DNA of 64,000 nt from positions 8,905,009 to 8,969,008 of the forward strand of contig CM075938.1 in NCBI GenBank assembly GCA_038030265.1, written 5' to 3'. Positions 10,021 through 20,638 of the stretch are shown here, piece by piece; position 1 is the stretch's first letter, and every line of letters starts with the position of its first letter. Source of the stretch: Corythucha ciliata. Its lineage: Eukaryota > Arthropoda > Insecta > Hemiptera > Tingidae. The translations under genes were made by a program, and so were the position numbers. The notes under the pieces are model-generated. The model saw only the letters and a list, made by a program, of their open reading frames with translations. It was not told where the DNA came from and did not search any database.

Positions 10021-11399
10021 TACTTCTAGCAAAAAACTCGGACAAGCTCCAAAAATTTCGAGGTTTTTTGGCTACCAAAATGAAAGCTCCAGGCTTCTGG
10101 CCGCACAAACTTGGATGACACCTCTCCAAGAACATCTTGAAGGCATTTAATTGGTTTCCAACTTGCAAGTAATTATTTCGATTGGCCTCTACTTGATCTA
10201 AATTTACTGGCCTATTAATGCAGACAGTTGAACGAGAGTTGGGACCAATTTTCGAATGTTTACTGTACAGTTATGGTCAAGGCCGAACGATATTTTCTGT
10301 TTGCTGCCCTGAAGTAATACATTACCCCCCAACTCACCCCTCGCTACATCAATCGTTGATTCCTACCAGAACTAAAGTTAGTTGTTGGAAGCTCATAGAA
10401 TGCAAAGTTAAAATGCCCGCAGGCACTTCAGACCTCTATTTACACGTTTGAGTGAATGAAAAAGCTTAAGATTGGCTTTCGTGCTTTTTTCAGTGACTAT
10501 TTTATTTCAAGCACCTCAAATACCGAAACCTCAAAGGGTTATTTTTTAAAATAACGGTTATAGTCGTTGAAACAAGACAGTAATCAGTTCATGTGTGGTA
10601 TGAAACCATCTTGGGCCGTGGATTAGTGTATAGTTCTGGTGACACGTTTCTAATTGCTATTCATGAACTTGTAATGCACGCAAAAATGCTAGACAAATTG
10701 AACTTTCTTAGGGTAAGTAAATTGAATGTGTTTGCTCGCCAGAGAGTGAATAAGTGCGTGATTTTTTTTTAGTAAATTAAATTCAATGTTATAATAATCA
10801 CCTACTTACATTAAATTTTCATTTATAATTATGATTTTTGTCGTTAAGTAAGACAGCTTCAATATTTGACTAATTTTGAATTCCCTTCCTCATTGAGCTC
10901 GCCCTGCCAGAGAAACTGTATAGAAAGAAGCGAATAATTCATGTTTTATTGATCAGAGAGTGGGACAAGAGTGAACGAAGGGGCGGGAATACCGAGTATT
11001 TAGAAATTCAAAACAAGCTCAATGAAGATGGAGAAAAGCCTTTGAAATTTCCCTTCTTTCTTTTGCGACGTAGAAGGCTTCATCGAGCATAACGCTTAGT
11101 AATGGGTTTTGATGAGAACGCAAGATTCACATGATCTTGACCCCCCTCCCCCTGGCCTAGTAATCATCATCAACGTCCAACGTCATCACAGTATAAAATA
11201 AAAGTCATAACAATGTCATTAACATCGCTTTCAACAATAGTCGTCCTTCATTTAACTTATATCCAATAAACCTCTTACCCGATGAAATATAATAACTGTT
11301 CATAATAAAACTCTTTATCCTCCACCCTCCTCTCTCCTTGCAAAAAACTAACAGACAAGCAGCACGCGTAAATTGAAATCGAATATTCTTCTTCCACTT
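10021..11399. other. No gene recognised
   Basis: Unique-looking AT-rich sequence. The open frames at 9956-10150 and 10218-10451 show no known motif or codon pattern that I can defend. The region from about 11150 onward may include the start of the LTR that ends at 11541, but its left boundary is not defined. Confidence 0.5.
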
Positions 11400-11541
11400 C
11401 TTCCCTTTTAATTGTATAAAAAGCCTCCGAGAGCTCGACCTTTTGCTTAGTAGTTGTTATCGTGAAGTAACGTTCAGTTGTGTTTCGTTAATAAACTTTT
11501 TTCCTTTTTAAAAACGAGATTTTCGGTCTCGCGGATTTATT
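11400..11541 (+). repeat. 3' portion of a 5' LTR
   Basis: Contains tataaaaa at 11415-11422, the polyadenylation-like ttaataaac near 11490, and an end at gcggatttatt directly before the primer-binding site. The left boundary is not determined because no second copy is present. Confidence 0.6.
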
Positions 11542-11557
11542 TGGCGCAGTCGGTAGA
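11542..11557 (+). other. Primer-binding site, tRNA-Ser type
   Basis: tggcgcagtcggtaga matches the primer-binding site known from the 17.6/297 group of Drosophila errantiviruses (tRNA-Ser, from knowledge of that group). It follows the LTR without a gap. Confidence 0.85.
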
Positions 11558-11676
11558 ACAGTCTTCGCGGTTCGGAAAACTTTAAATAATTGTGAAACTC
11601 AGGAACCAGACGAAACTTCTGATTCCGGAGACCATTTTTTAGGGGAAACTGCTGTGACGCCAGACGCATAAACCTT

Positions 11677-12225
11677 ATGCACCTGGAAAAGTTACAGCAG
11701 CTACCTTTTATTACCTCACCCTCAAACTTGAAAATCCTCATTGACACCGGAAGTTCGAGCAGCTTTATCAAAGCCTCTATCGCAGAGGAGCTGTTCAGCG
11801 AAAAAATTCGAGAGGATAACTTTTCTGTAAAAACTGCCCATAGCGAGAGCTCTGGGACACACAGCATTGTGCTGAGCAGTAAAGAATTTTTCGGGAAAAC
11901 TAAAGTCCCATGTAAACTTTTCATTTTTAATTTCCACGATTCCTTCGGCACCCTTCTCGGGTTAGACACCCTTAGGAGACTAAAAGCCACGTTGCAGTTA
12001 GGAACGGCAACAAACAAATTAAAATTGGGGAAAACAAGTATACCGCTGGAAATGCATTCCGTCCCTCAAGTTGAGGGAAAATTCCCTATTAAAGGACAAT
12101 CTGGTAGGCAAATTGGACTCCATTTGCAAGGAGTGAAAAATGGTACAGCCCTAGTTCACTACAGTCGAGTCGGAAATATCGAAATCCCCGAATGCCTTGT
12201 GAACGTAGAGGACCACAAAGCCTAA
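11677..12225 (+). CDS. pol: Gypsy aspartic protease region of pol
   Basis: 182-codon frame with the retropepsin motif LIDTGSSSSFI near residue 25 and the second-lobe LLGLDTLRRL near residue 105. It processes the gag-pol polyprotein in a complete element. The ATG is probably not native: the frame begins where gag has been deleted, and the 120 bp upstream contain only a possible scrap of the gag C-terminus. The frame ends before RT, which resumes in another frame, so a break near 12225-12311 separates protease from RT. Confidence 0.8.
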   Translation: MHLEKLQQLPFITSPSNLKILIDTGSSSSFIKASIAEELFSEKIREDNFSVKTAHSESSGTHSIVLSSKEFFGKTKVPCKLFIFNFHDSFGTLLGLDTLRRLKATLQLGTATNKLKLGKTSIPLEMHSVPQVEGKFPIKGQSGRQIGLHLQGVKNGTALVHYSRVGNIEIPECLVNVEDHKA

Positions 12226-12310
12226 TGTCTTGCAATTAACTTGGGAAATGAAGAAAGAAAAATCGCCCTCAAAAGGTCTCTGAACAATCTAGAAGCGGAA
12301 CCCTGCTCCA

Positions 12311-13616
12311 TTGAGCAGACAGAGTCCCAAATTGGCTGGGAAACAGAGGAAGTACCAAATAATTAGAGGAAGAAACAAAACAAAAATATCAGAACTCATT
12401 GGTAAAATGAGATTAGACCACCTCAACAGGGAGGAAAAAAGAGAAGTGATAAAAGTCATCACCGAATTTTCAGATATACTTTATGACGAAAATGAAAAAT
12501 TGAGTACCACAACAGGTGCCAAACGCGTCATCCGTACCACAGACGAAATCCCCGTATATTCCAAATCTTTGAAACAGAAATCAAATCTCAAATTAAGAAA
12601 CTCTTAGAAGACGAAATAATTCAACCATCGAACTCCCCTTATAACGCCCCAAAAAGAAGGACGCCTCCGGAATTCCAAAATACAGAATGGTAATTGACTA
12701 CAGGGCGTTGAATAAAAAAAACATTGACGATAAGTACGATCTGCCTAATATTGAAGATATACTGTCAAAGTTGGGAAATTGTAATTATTTTACAACCATA
12801 GATCTTGTATCTGGCTTCCACCAGGTCGAAATGGAAAGATCGAGCGTCCCCAAAACGGCGTTTAGTACGGAAACAGGAAAATGGGAGTTCCGAAAAATGC
12901 CGTTCGGATTAAAGAACGCCCCATCTACTTTTCAAAGACTTACGGATAACTGCCTTCGAGGACTCCAAAACGAGATACGCGCCTGTTTCATGGACGACAT
13001 AATCGTTTTTAGCACGAGCCTCCAAGAACATTTAGTCCGCCTCAGACAAATGAGCGGCTTAGGTGGGAGCGCTTAAAAGATTCAGTTGGATAAGACAGAA
13101 TTCCTTCAGAAAGAACTGTGTTATCTTGGCCACGTCATAACACCAAACGGTATAAAACCAAACCCCCAAAAAGTGGAAGCAATCACACAATTTCCAATTC
13201 CCAAAACGCCCAAAGAATTAAAAGGTTTCTTAGGACTCCTCAGCTATTACAGGCGATTTATAAAGGACTTGGCAAAAATATCGAAGCCTCTGACGCTTCG
13301 CCTAAAAAAGGGTGAAAAAATAAACCCCATTGACGCAGACTTTATCGAAAGCTTTGAAGCCTGCAAGAAACGTTTAATTAACGACCCAGTATTAAAGCAT
13401 CCAGACTTCAAAAAACCTTTTATATTGACAACCGATGCGTCCGGAGTATCACTTGGCACCGTATTATCCCAAAACTTTAATGGTGAAGAGCATCCAGTCT
13501 CATTCGCCAGCCGCACCTTGAACGATACGGAACGGAAACTCTCAACAATAGAGGGGGAACTATTGGCATGTGTCTGGGCTACCAAACACTTTCGACCGTA
13601 TCTTTACGGAAATTAA
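12311..13616 (+). pseudogene. pol: Gypsy reverse transcriptase and start of RNase H, broken
   Basis: Three pieces. 12311-12607 holds the connection region up to DEIPVYSKS. 12687-13076 holds the RT palm, with [15 protein letters not shown], a [11 protein letters not shown] palm A motif, and the catalytic CFMDD. 13086-13616 holds the thumb and RNase H through TTDASGVSLG and FRPYLYG. The tryptophan block that normally follows NSPYNAP is missing near 12650, and the palm and thumb pieces share a frame with an intervening TAA at 13074-13076. RNase H stops at 13614, where a deletion of its C-terminus and the integrase N-terminus begins. Confidence 0.85.
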
Positions 13617-14161
13617 ATTTCATGAGCCATCACGGCAAGCCAGAAGAAATTGTTTTAGATAACGGAAACGAGTTCAACTCTTCGGTCGTCCGTGAGATGC
13701 TAGCCTTACATAAAATTGAACTACATTTCTGTGCACACTGAACCCAAATTCCAACTCTCCCATTGAAAGATTCCACTCGACGACAATTGAAACCATCCGT
13801 GCTCTGAACGATAGCAAAGAGTTTAAAAGCTGTAGTATCAGCGAAAAAATGAAATATGCCGTACTATCATACAATAACAGCATTCACAGCACAACCAAAC
13901 TAACCCCTTTCGAAATTCTGAACGGTCATATCGGGAACGACCACCCTCTAACAGTCGATTTGGAAGAGAAAATAACAAATATGTACGTGGATGACCACAA
14001 AGAAAAAACTAAACAACTTTACGAATTGATTAAGACAAGGGAAAGCACCAAAAGAACTTAGTCATATCCATAGAAAATGAAAAGAGAGAACCTCTACCGA
14101 AATTTCCCGAATACGTGCGTACGTAGAAACGAAACAAATCCAGGACAAATCAAAATTCAAA
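13613..14161 (+). pseudogene. pol: Gypsy integrase core and C-terminus, N-terminal part deleted
   Basis: Resumes at HHGKPEEIVLDNGNEFNSS, the second catalytic Asp region, so the zinc domain and first Asp are absent. The catalytic Glu is retained in NSNSPIERFHST near 13760. The tail passes through SYNNSIHSTTKLTPFEI (13860-13920), the conserved end of errantivirus integrases. The frame shifts near 14060, where TAG ends the 13849 frame, and again around 14120; the KSKFKYRP segment then leads directly into the frame of the downstream protease domain. Confidence 0.8.
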
Positions 14162-14939
14162 TACCGACCTGAAACGCTAACAGAAATTGAAGAAAAATTC
14201 AAGACGGCCCTTATATATCCTCAACACCATAACACCCGACCTAAAATCTACACCTCCAAAATAAAACGCCCTCGACAAACAATCCCTCCTGGCATAGTTT
14301 CCAAGTTAAACGACGCCCAGAACGAAAACTTACCTAAAAATCAGACTATAAAAACAGGATTTAATTTAGTCCTTACTCGGGAAGATTTCTTATCACTTAA
14401 ATACCCAAATTGGCTTAACGATAATATAATAAATTATTACATGGAATTGATACAAGCCAGAAGCAATAGTGACCACAGTTTCCCCAGATTACATTATCTT
14501 AATACCTTTTTCTACCCAAACTATACAAGACGAGGATATGATGCTGTAAAAAGATTTACAAAAAAGGTGAATATGTATCTTTGACTTAGATTTCTTACTC
14601 ATTCCCATCTTCCTTGACTCGCACTGGCGGCTGATCAAAATAAACTTCAAGCCTTACGATTCTTTACTGTGGGCAGGAGATAGAATCCTCAACGATATTT
14701 TAACCTATATCAAAAAGGAATCGCAGGAAAAACTAAATAAAACGATAGATACAACCGATTGGATACTCTTATCCGATAAACTGGTCCCGAAACAAAACAA
14801 TTCACATGACTGTAGTGTATTCGTCTGTTTATTTGCCGAATACGCATCACGAAGCGCACAATTCGATTTCGATCAAACACAAATAAATTCACTTAGGGAA
14901 CAAATAGCGATAGAAATATGTAATAGGGTGAAAAGATGA
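14162..14939 (+). pseudogene. ULP1/SENP-like cysteine protease (C48) domain fused to pol
   Basis: Starting in the same frame as the integrase C-terminal tail, which ends in a KIKRPRQ-type basic tract near 14280, the sequence reads without stop to 14578. It includes YPNWLNDNIINYYMEL (about 14401-14450), the signature start of ULP1 deSUMOylating proteases. After a one-base shift near 14575 the frame continues to TGA 14937-14939. It carries the catalytic His in DSHW (14622-14624), Asp in YDS (14658-14660), oxyanion Gln in PKQN (14793-14795) and Cys in HDCSVFVC (14811-14813), in the correct order and spacing for family C48. Known enzymes of the family cleave SUMO or related isopeptide bonds. It occupies the place where env would be. 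Except for the shift, the domain looks complete. Confidence 0.82.
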
Positions 14940-15453
14940 AGCTAAGAAAGGCTTCATAGGATTTGTAAAAAGGGTAGGAATATAAGTCTAGCTTTAGGAC
15001 CTTCTGGGAACCATCAGCCCCTCAGCAAAACTCTATTACTATTGTAAGTTTAGTTGGTTCCAAGGAGAGTGTAACGGTTGTTAGGTTAAGACGAGTAAAT
15101 TATGTTAGTTCGTAGTAATAGGGTAAGCGAACGACTACAAAGAAAAGAGGAGGGAGGTGGAGGCTTCCTACCTTGAAGACGTGCAAAAAGAAGGTAGACA
15201 AGTTTGGCGGTCGGTCCAAGAAGGATATCAAGTTGTACATACCGATATCAGAAAAAGTGTTCAAGTAAAATTAATAAAATAAAAGTTGTGGTGAAACGTA
15301 GAAACCGAGGAAGTCTGAATCCCTGAGTCCTGCAACTCTGATGGACGCGATAAACACCTGTAAGTACCGTCTTAAGTTTCATTCTAGGGAATCGTCTTAT
15401 TACGTGTGTGGCGGTCAATAAAAGCTCGATATTCGTTCGTCATCCCCCCCCCC
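14940..15453 (+). other. 3' region of the Gypsy element and unassigned flank
   Basis: No coding signal. A purine-rich tract at 15139-15163 (aaagaaaagaggagggaggtgg) could be the polypurine tract. No sequence after it matches the 5' LTR, so the 3' LTR is absent or too diverged. Confidence 0.4.
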
Positions 15454-17298
15454 TTCACTTTTAAGATTTTTTTCGTGTGATAGACATTGCGTTACTGAAA
15501 CGACTGTAACTCGCTTATTTCTGGCCGAACATCAAATCTGAATACACCGTTGGAAAGAGCGTTAAATTTACCATCTTCCCAATGCAAAATAATATTTCAA
15601 ATGTAGGATTCAAGGGACGAAAAATAAGCCCGAGTAGTAAAATGTGAGAAATTACGAAAATTTGAATAATTTTCAAACGTTTTCAACTCCGACTGAATCT
15701 GTCGGTTAATCGTACACTGGCAATCTTAAAAGTTGGTGTAGAACCTCAGCTTTCTTTAGGTCTAGTCATTTTTTTTTAATTAAAAAATCGAATAGGTGAG
15801 AAAACCGCGTCTGATTGAAAAAATAGGTGCTTTTTTTTATTTTACTCAATTATTTAATGACTGCCAAATCTTCACAGTTTGGTGGAATAAAGGGTGGGAT
15901 ACGCCTGTTTTATGTTTGTTTTTTCTGTGGCTGAATCGAATGGTGGTGCTAACGATGCTCATGAATTAGTTGAGCTAGGGGAATAGGGGTAATACGATGT
16001 TTAATATTTTAAAAAGGATTCCGTTTCCACTAAGGGACGCAATTCGGGAATAGACCGTCTGATGGTAACATCTAGAAAAGACAAGCAAGAGCTATTTTAT
16101 TCACTTTGGCATATTTTCGGCGTGTCCTTCGTGTTGGTCCCCACCATCCGTTCTAAAACCCAATGATTCTGCCTGATTTGATCGCCTAATACGCTAATCC
16201 TCAAGCAGATCCTCTAGAAACGCTTTCTACCTATTTGATAAACTATGCTCCGAAGTAATCATGCTCGGCGTTTACATGCAGTTACAGTAAAGCGCTCCGA
16301 GTAATCAGAGTACGAGATTTATCACTCCCAAGTGAACGCAAATTTTACACGTGGATTGAATTCAGAGGACCAATTCTATGGCCTCCTAGAAGATCGGACC
16401 TTACCCTTCTTGGCTAATGTTTGTGGAGGGACTTAAAACAGGATTTTATAAAGATATGGTGAAAACCATCCTGAGATCGAGGATCTGCTGGATAGGATTC
16501 ACATGCAGTGACTAAGAAAGTCGGAATCCAGAGGTTTCAGACGGAGCAGTGGATGAGGTTCGCCGCATATGCCTAAACCAAAATAGCGGACACACAGAAA
16601 ATATCATGCTGAGGAGAATAAAGTAGCTCTTGTTCGTCGTTTCCCGCATGTTCTCTCGTTGTTATTAGAGATACTCGGACTTTTTCCACAAATAGCAACC
16701 CTTAGTGGAAAACAAATTCATTTTTAAACATAACACCTGACTACCCCTATTCCCCCAGCTCTCCTATTTCAAGAGCCATATATGCACCACCCGATTCAGC
16801 GCTAGCGTGATATGCGCGCCAACCGCTACTCGATTCAGCGAGAAAAAACAAGTAAAACCCACCCCTTATTCCACCAAACTGTGAAGATTTGGCAGTCATT
16901 GAATAATTGAGCAAGATAAAAAAACACCTATTTTTTTCAATCAGACGCGGTTTTCTAACCTATTCGATTTTTTAATTTAAAAAATGACTAGACCTAATGA
17001 AAGCTGAGGTTCTACGCCAACTTTTAAGATCGCAGTGTACGATTAACCGACAGATTCAGTCGGAGTTGAAAACGTTTGAAAATTCTGCAAATTTTCGTAA
17101 TTCCTCACATTTTACTACTCAGGCTCATTTTTCGTCCCTTGAATCCTACATTTAAAATCATATTTAGCACTGGGAAGATGGTAAATTTAACGCTCTTTCT
17201 AACGGTGTATTCAGATTTGATTTTCGGTCAGAAATAAGCGAGTTACAGTCGTTTTAGTAACGTGATGTCTATAACACGAAAAAAATCTTAAAAGTGAA
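15454..17298. repeat. 1.85-kb palindrome (foldback-like inverted repeat)
   Basis: ttcacttttaag at 15454 pairs with cttaaaagtgaa at 17287-17298. The outer ~450 bp of each arm are highly similar, including the tctagtcatt, accgcgtctgattg and cagtttggtggaataa blocks. Similarity continues more weakly inward, for example ttttccactaaggg near 16030 and its partner near 16700, to within roughly 200 bp of the centre near 16376. No transposase is encoded. It could be a foldback element or two inverted copies of one repeat. Confidence 0.8.
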
Positions 17299-17563
17299 AA
17301 TGTCGGACTTCGTGCGGGGTGAAATTTTTTTTTGCAGAGGACAACTTTTGCCGCAAATGAGTGGCAGAATCGAACCCTGGCCGGTGGTGCGACCTTAACG
17401 TTAACACCCTGTATATTCCCACTGTATCTCCTCGAGCCCCGGACATTCTCTCTCAGTGTTCGCGTCGCCGTTAAAAAGGGAGCTGGGGGTTACCAACTGG
17501 TGCCAAGGTGTAGGATTGGGTGCAAAAATAACCAACTTATCCATGCTCATATAAAAATAAGCA

Positions 17564-18617
17564 ATGGCGGAAACATTTAAGGAAATGAGTAGGGAAGAAT
17601 TGGTGGCGCAATTAAGTCAAGCTGTTAGGAACAATTTGGAATATGAAAACCAGTTAAGAAGGGCCGAGGCTCAAATTTCACAATCCCAATCATTAGGTGT
17701 ACAAAACGATCAAGCTCATTTTACGGAACAGACCCCTTCTTGTAAGAAAAAACAGTGGAACCTACTATCTTTAATTCCCTCATTTTCCGGCGAAGAGTTA
17801 TCGGTAACCCTAGAAACTTTTTTAGCGGAATTCGAATCAATATCACTTATTGCTAATTGGGAGGCCCTAGAGCAAGCTCTAGTTTTTCGATCTCGCCTTA
17901 CTGGGGCAGCAGCGCGAATTATTAGAAGCCGTGCCGAATTAAACAAAGCGGATGTAGACATTGGGAACTTAAAATCAGCATTAAAGGAACGCTTCACGGA
18001 TTCATGTAGTCAAAACGATTATTTATTGCGCTTACATACGCTTAGACAGTCCCCCAAAGAGCAGGTAATAGATTTTGCTGATCGCTGCTACGCAGCAGTT
18101 GAAAAGAGCATGAAACACCTGGGAATTGAGCTTACCAGAAAGCTGGGGCTCGCAGCATTCATGAATGGACTCCTAGGGGACGTCGGTAAATTCATCCGCG
18201 TTGACGAACCTCACGACCTTCCGAGTGCAATTAAACGTGCAATTGCCCTTGAGAAGGAATTTAGGAGCAAACAATTGCGGGCAACAGAGTCTGGGACTGG
18301 AGAAAATGTTCTTGCAACGAACACAGCTCCCACCCGACAGAGCAGCGCGGGGCCAGAACCAATTAACTAACTAGTTGCTCGGAAAACGGATGAAGACCGC
18401 GGCAGTAGGGCACTCCGCTAAGACCTGTGGTATGAATAGAAATAAAATGAGTAATCAACCAAGGCAGGGAAACTGTTTCACGTGTGGGAAGTTCGGGCAT
18501 TTTGATAGAGAATGTAGGTCACGAATGTCGCGATTTCGTAAAGACTACCCAAAAGGCAACGGCGAGAGGTCCGGCCCAACCTCCCGCCACGAAGGTTCCA
18601 GGGGCCAAGAGTATTGA
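17564..18617 (+). pseudogene. gag: Gypsy gag with CCHC knuckle, one frameshift
   Basis: 268 codons from ATG 17564 hold the capsid-like domain, including SLIPSFSGEE near residue 68 and a helix-rich body with NGLLGDVGKFIR near residue 207. The frame stops at 18370, but the nucleocapsid motif CFTCGKFGHFDREC continues in another frame at 18375-18617, so one indel near 18360 splits the gene. The knuckle is the standard C-x2-C-x4-H-x4-C nucleic-acid-binding form. The last bases overlap the pol frame. Confidence 0.85.
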
Positions 18618-20638
18618 GAGTTCCAAATGTATATGCTAAAACAGGGCGGCGAATTTTCGCCGACGTAATGTTCAATGGACACACTCGTAGACTTATTGTC
18701 GATACGGGATCTGAGGTCACAATGCTGAAAGACCTTATCCCGGGAGTGAACATTCTTCTGAACAAGCAGAGAGCGGCCGGCGCTACGGGTGCCACTATCA
18801 TGATTAAGGGGGACCAAGAGTTAACTTGTAGAGTGCAGGGAAGCGAAAAGAGACACCGAGTGCTAATTGCTGATCTGGCCCTGCCCGCTGACGGGCTTCT
18901 AGGGCTAGATTTAATGCAAGAATTCAAGGCCCAAGTTCAGACCGATACGCTGGAGCTACAAATTCCTCCCGCAGTAACAGAATGTCTTCCGATCGTGCAG
19001 CCAGAGCCAACTAAAGATACTGACAGGATCCGAGTAGATGGCCCTCGATACGCTCGAGTCTACGGAGTTAGAGTATGGTCAAGGTGCTATATACCGCCAC
19101 TTAGCGAAGCGGTTGTCCCGTGTAAAATAAAAGGGGGAGTAGATGGTGCTTTGGTTCTGATAGAACCAGAGTATCACATAAATGAGGCCCTGAAAGTCGG
19201 CCGTTGCGTAGCGCGCATCGATGGTGAGAGATCGTCAGTTCGATTAGTAAATACCTCCCGAGCTTCTGTTACACTTAACAGGAACGAGCTACTAGGAAGC
19301 GCAATAGAGGTTACAGAAGACCCAAGTTCCGTGGCTGGTGTGACTGTAGTGAATGGTGAAGGTGAAAGCAATATTTCCCAAGAAATATTGAATGAAAAAT
19401 TAGGCCACTCATCTCCACACGAGCAGGTTCGGCTGAAGCGGCTTTTGAGCAGCTACGGTGGAATATTCGGGGAGCCAGGGCCAAAAGGGTGCCGGCTCGC
19501 CATAAGCCATAGAATAGACACGGGAGAAGCCAGGCCTATTGCCAAGCGACCCTATCGCGTTCCTTTCGCACAGCGTCCCATCATAAAAGAAAAACTGAAG
19601 GAGATGTTGGATTCAGGTGTGATCGTGCCGTCCACGAGCCCCTGGTCCGCCCCTGTGGTTCTTGTACAAAAACAGGATAGTAAGGGGGAGACTAAATACA
19701 GATTCTGCACTGACTTTCGTGGCTTAAATGCTGTAACTAAAGTAGACACCTACCCACTCTCCCTTATTCAAGAAACTCTTGAACTGCTCGGAGAAAGTAA
19801 ATTTTTTGCCACTATTGATCTGGCAAGTGGTTATCATCAAATTCCAATCGCGGAAGAAGATCAAGAGAAAACTGCTTTTTCAACCGAGGGTGGGCTTTTT
19901 CAATATCAAAGGATGGCCTTCGGATTGGCTGGGGCTCCCACGACATTCCAGCGAATGATGGACCAATTGCTAGGAAAAATTAAGGGTGTCACATGCTTCG
20001 TCTACCTGGACGACGTAATTGTTTTCAGTAAAAACTTTGAAGAGCATCTGGCTAGGTTGCAAGAAGTTTTCGATATCCTCAGAAACGCTGGCTTGAAGGT
20101 CAAGTGGGAAAAATGTAATTTTGCTAAAAGAGAAGTGGAATATCTGGGTCACATAGTGACTAACCAGGGAGTACGCCCGGACCCGTCAAAGTTGTCCGCT
20201 ATAGAAAACTATCCGTGCCCGAAAACTTTAAAGGAGGTGAGATCTTTCATTGGACTAGTTGGTTACTACAGAAGATTTATTCCTGACTTCGCCGGCCGTG
20301 CCAAGTCCCTGACCAAATTGCTGTCTAAGGAAGAGAGATTTTCAATGGAAGACGAGCAAATCCACAGCTTCCAAGATCTCAAACGTGCATTGACTTCAGA
20401 CGCAGTGTTAATATATCCTGACTTCAGTGAACCGTTCACTCTTTCTACGGACGCTTCTAATGTAGCTTTAGGCGCCGTTTTATCTCAGACCCGAAACGGA
20501 GAGGAACGGCCAGTCGCATTTGTTAGTCGACAGCTGCATGGGGCCGAAAAAAACTACTCCGCTACCGAACTGGAGCTACTAGCAGTTATTTGGGCAACAA
20601 AAAAAATTTCGGTGCTACCTACTGGGGCGAAAGTTTAA
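18614..20638 (+). CDS. pol: Gypsy pol: protease, reverse transcriptase, RNase H start
   Basis: 674 codons without a stop. Retropepsin appears as LIVDTGSEVTML near residue 30, with the LLGLDLMQEF second motif near residue 96. RT runs from SPWSAPVVLV near residue 340, through FATIDLASGYHQ, to the catalytic VYLDD near residue 463, and includes the SFIGLVGYYRRF thumb. RNase H begins at STDASNVALGAVLSQ near residue 615 and contains ATELELLAV. The frame is lost in a run of A residues at 20600-20608; the protein continues in another frame, so the true end is an indel and not a natural C-terminus. Confidence 0.93.
   Translation: MRVPNVYAKTGRRIFADVMFNGHTRRLIVDTGSEVTMLKDLIPGVNILLNKQRAAGATGATIMIKGDQELTCRVQGSEKRHRVLIADLALPADGLLGLDLMQEFKAQVQTDTLELQIPPAVTECLPIVQPEPTKDTDRIRVDGPRYARVYGVRVWSRCYIPPLSEAVVPCKIKGGVDGALVLIEPEYHINEALKVGRCVARIDGERSSVRLVNTSRASVTLNRNELLGSAIEVTEDPSSVAGVTVVNGEGESNISQEILNEKLGHSSPHEQVRLKRLLSSYGGIFGEPGPKGCRLAISHRIDTGEARPIAKRPYRVPFAQRPIIKEKLKEMLDSGVIVPSTSPWSAPVVLVQKQDSKGETKYRFCTDFRGLNAVTKVDTYPLSLIQETLELLGESKFFATIDLASGYHQIPIAEEDQEKTAFSTEGGLFQYQRMAFGLAGAPTTFQRMMDQLLGKIKGVTCFVYLDDVIVFSKNFEEHLARLQEVFDILRNAGLKVKWEKCNFAKREVEYLGHIVTNQGVRPDPSKLSAIENYPCPKTLKEVRSFIGLVGYYRRFIPDFAGRAKSLTKLLSKEERFSMEDEQIHSFQDLKRALTSDAVLIYPDFSEPFTLSTDASNVALGAVLSQTRNGEERPVAFVSRQLHGAEKNYSATELELLAVIWATKKISVLPTGAKV

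Larger units (their letters stand above)
11400..15163 (+). mobile_element. Internally deleted errantivirus-like Gypsy element with a ULP1-like domain
   Basis: A partial LTR and a tRNA-Ser-type primer-binding site are followed by protease only about 120 bp later, so gag is essentially gone. RT and RNase H follow with frameshifts. A deletion joins RNase H to the integrase core, and the integrase C-terminus leads in frame into a cysteine-protease domain. A polypurine-rich tract at 15139-15163 may mark the 3' end, but no second LTR is recognisable. Pol is closest in motif style to the errantivirus at the start of the window. Confidence 0.82.
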
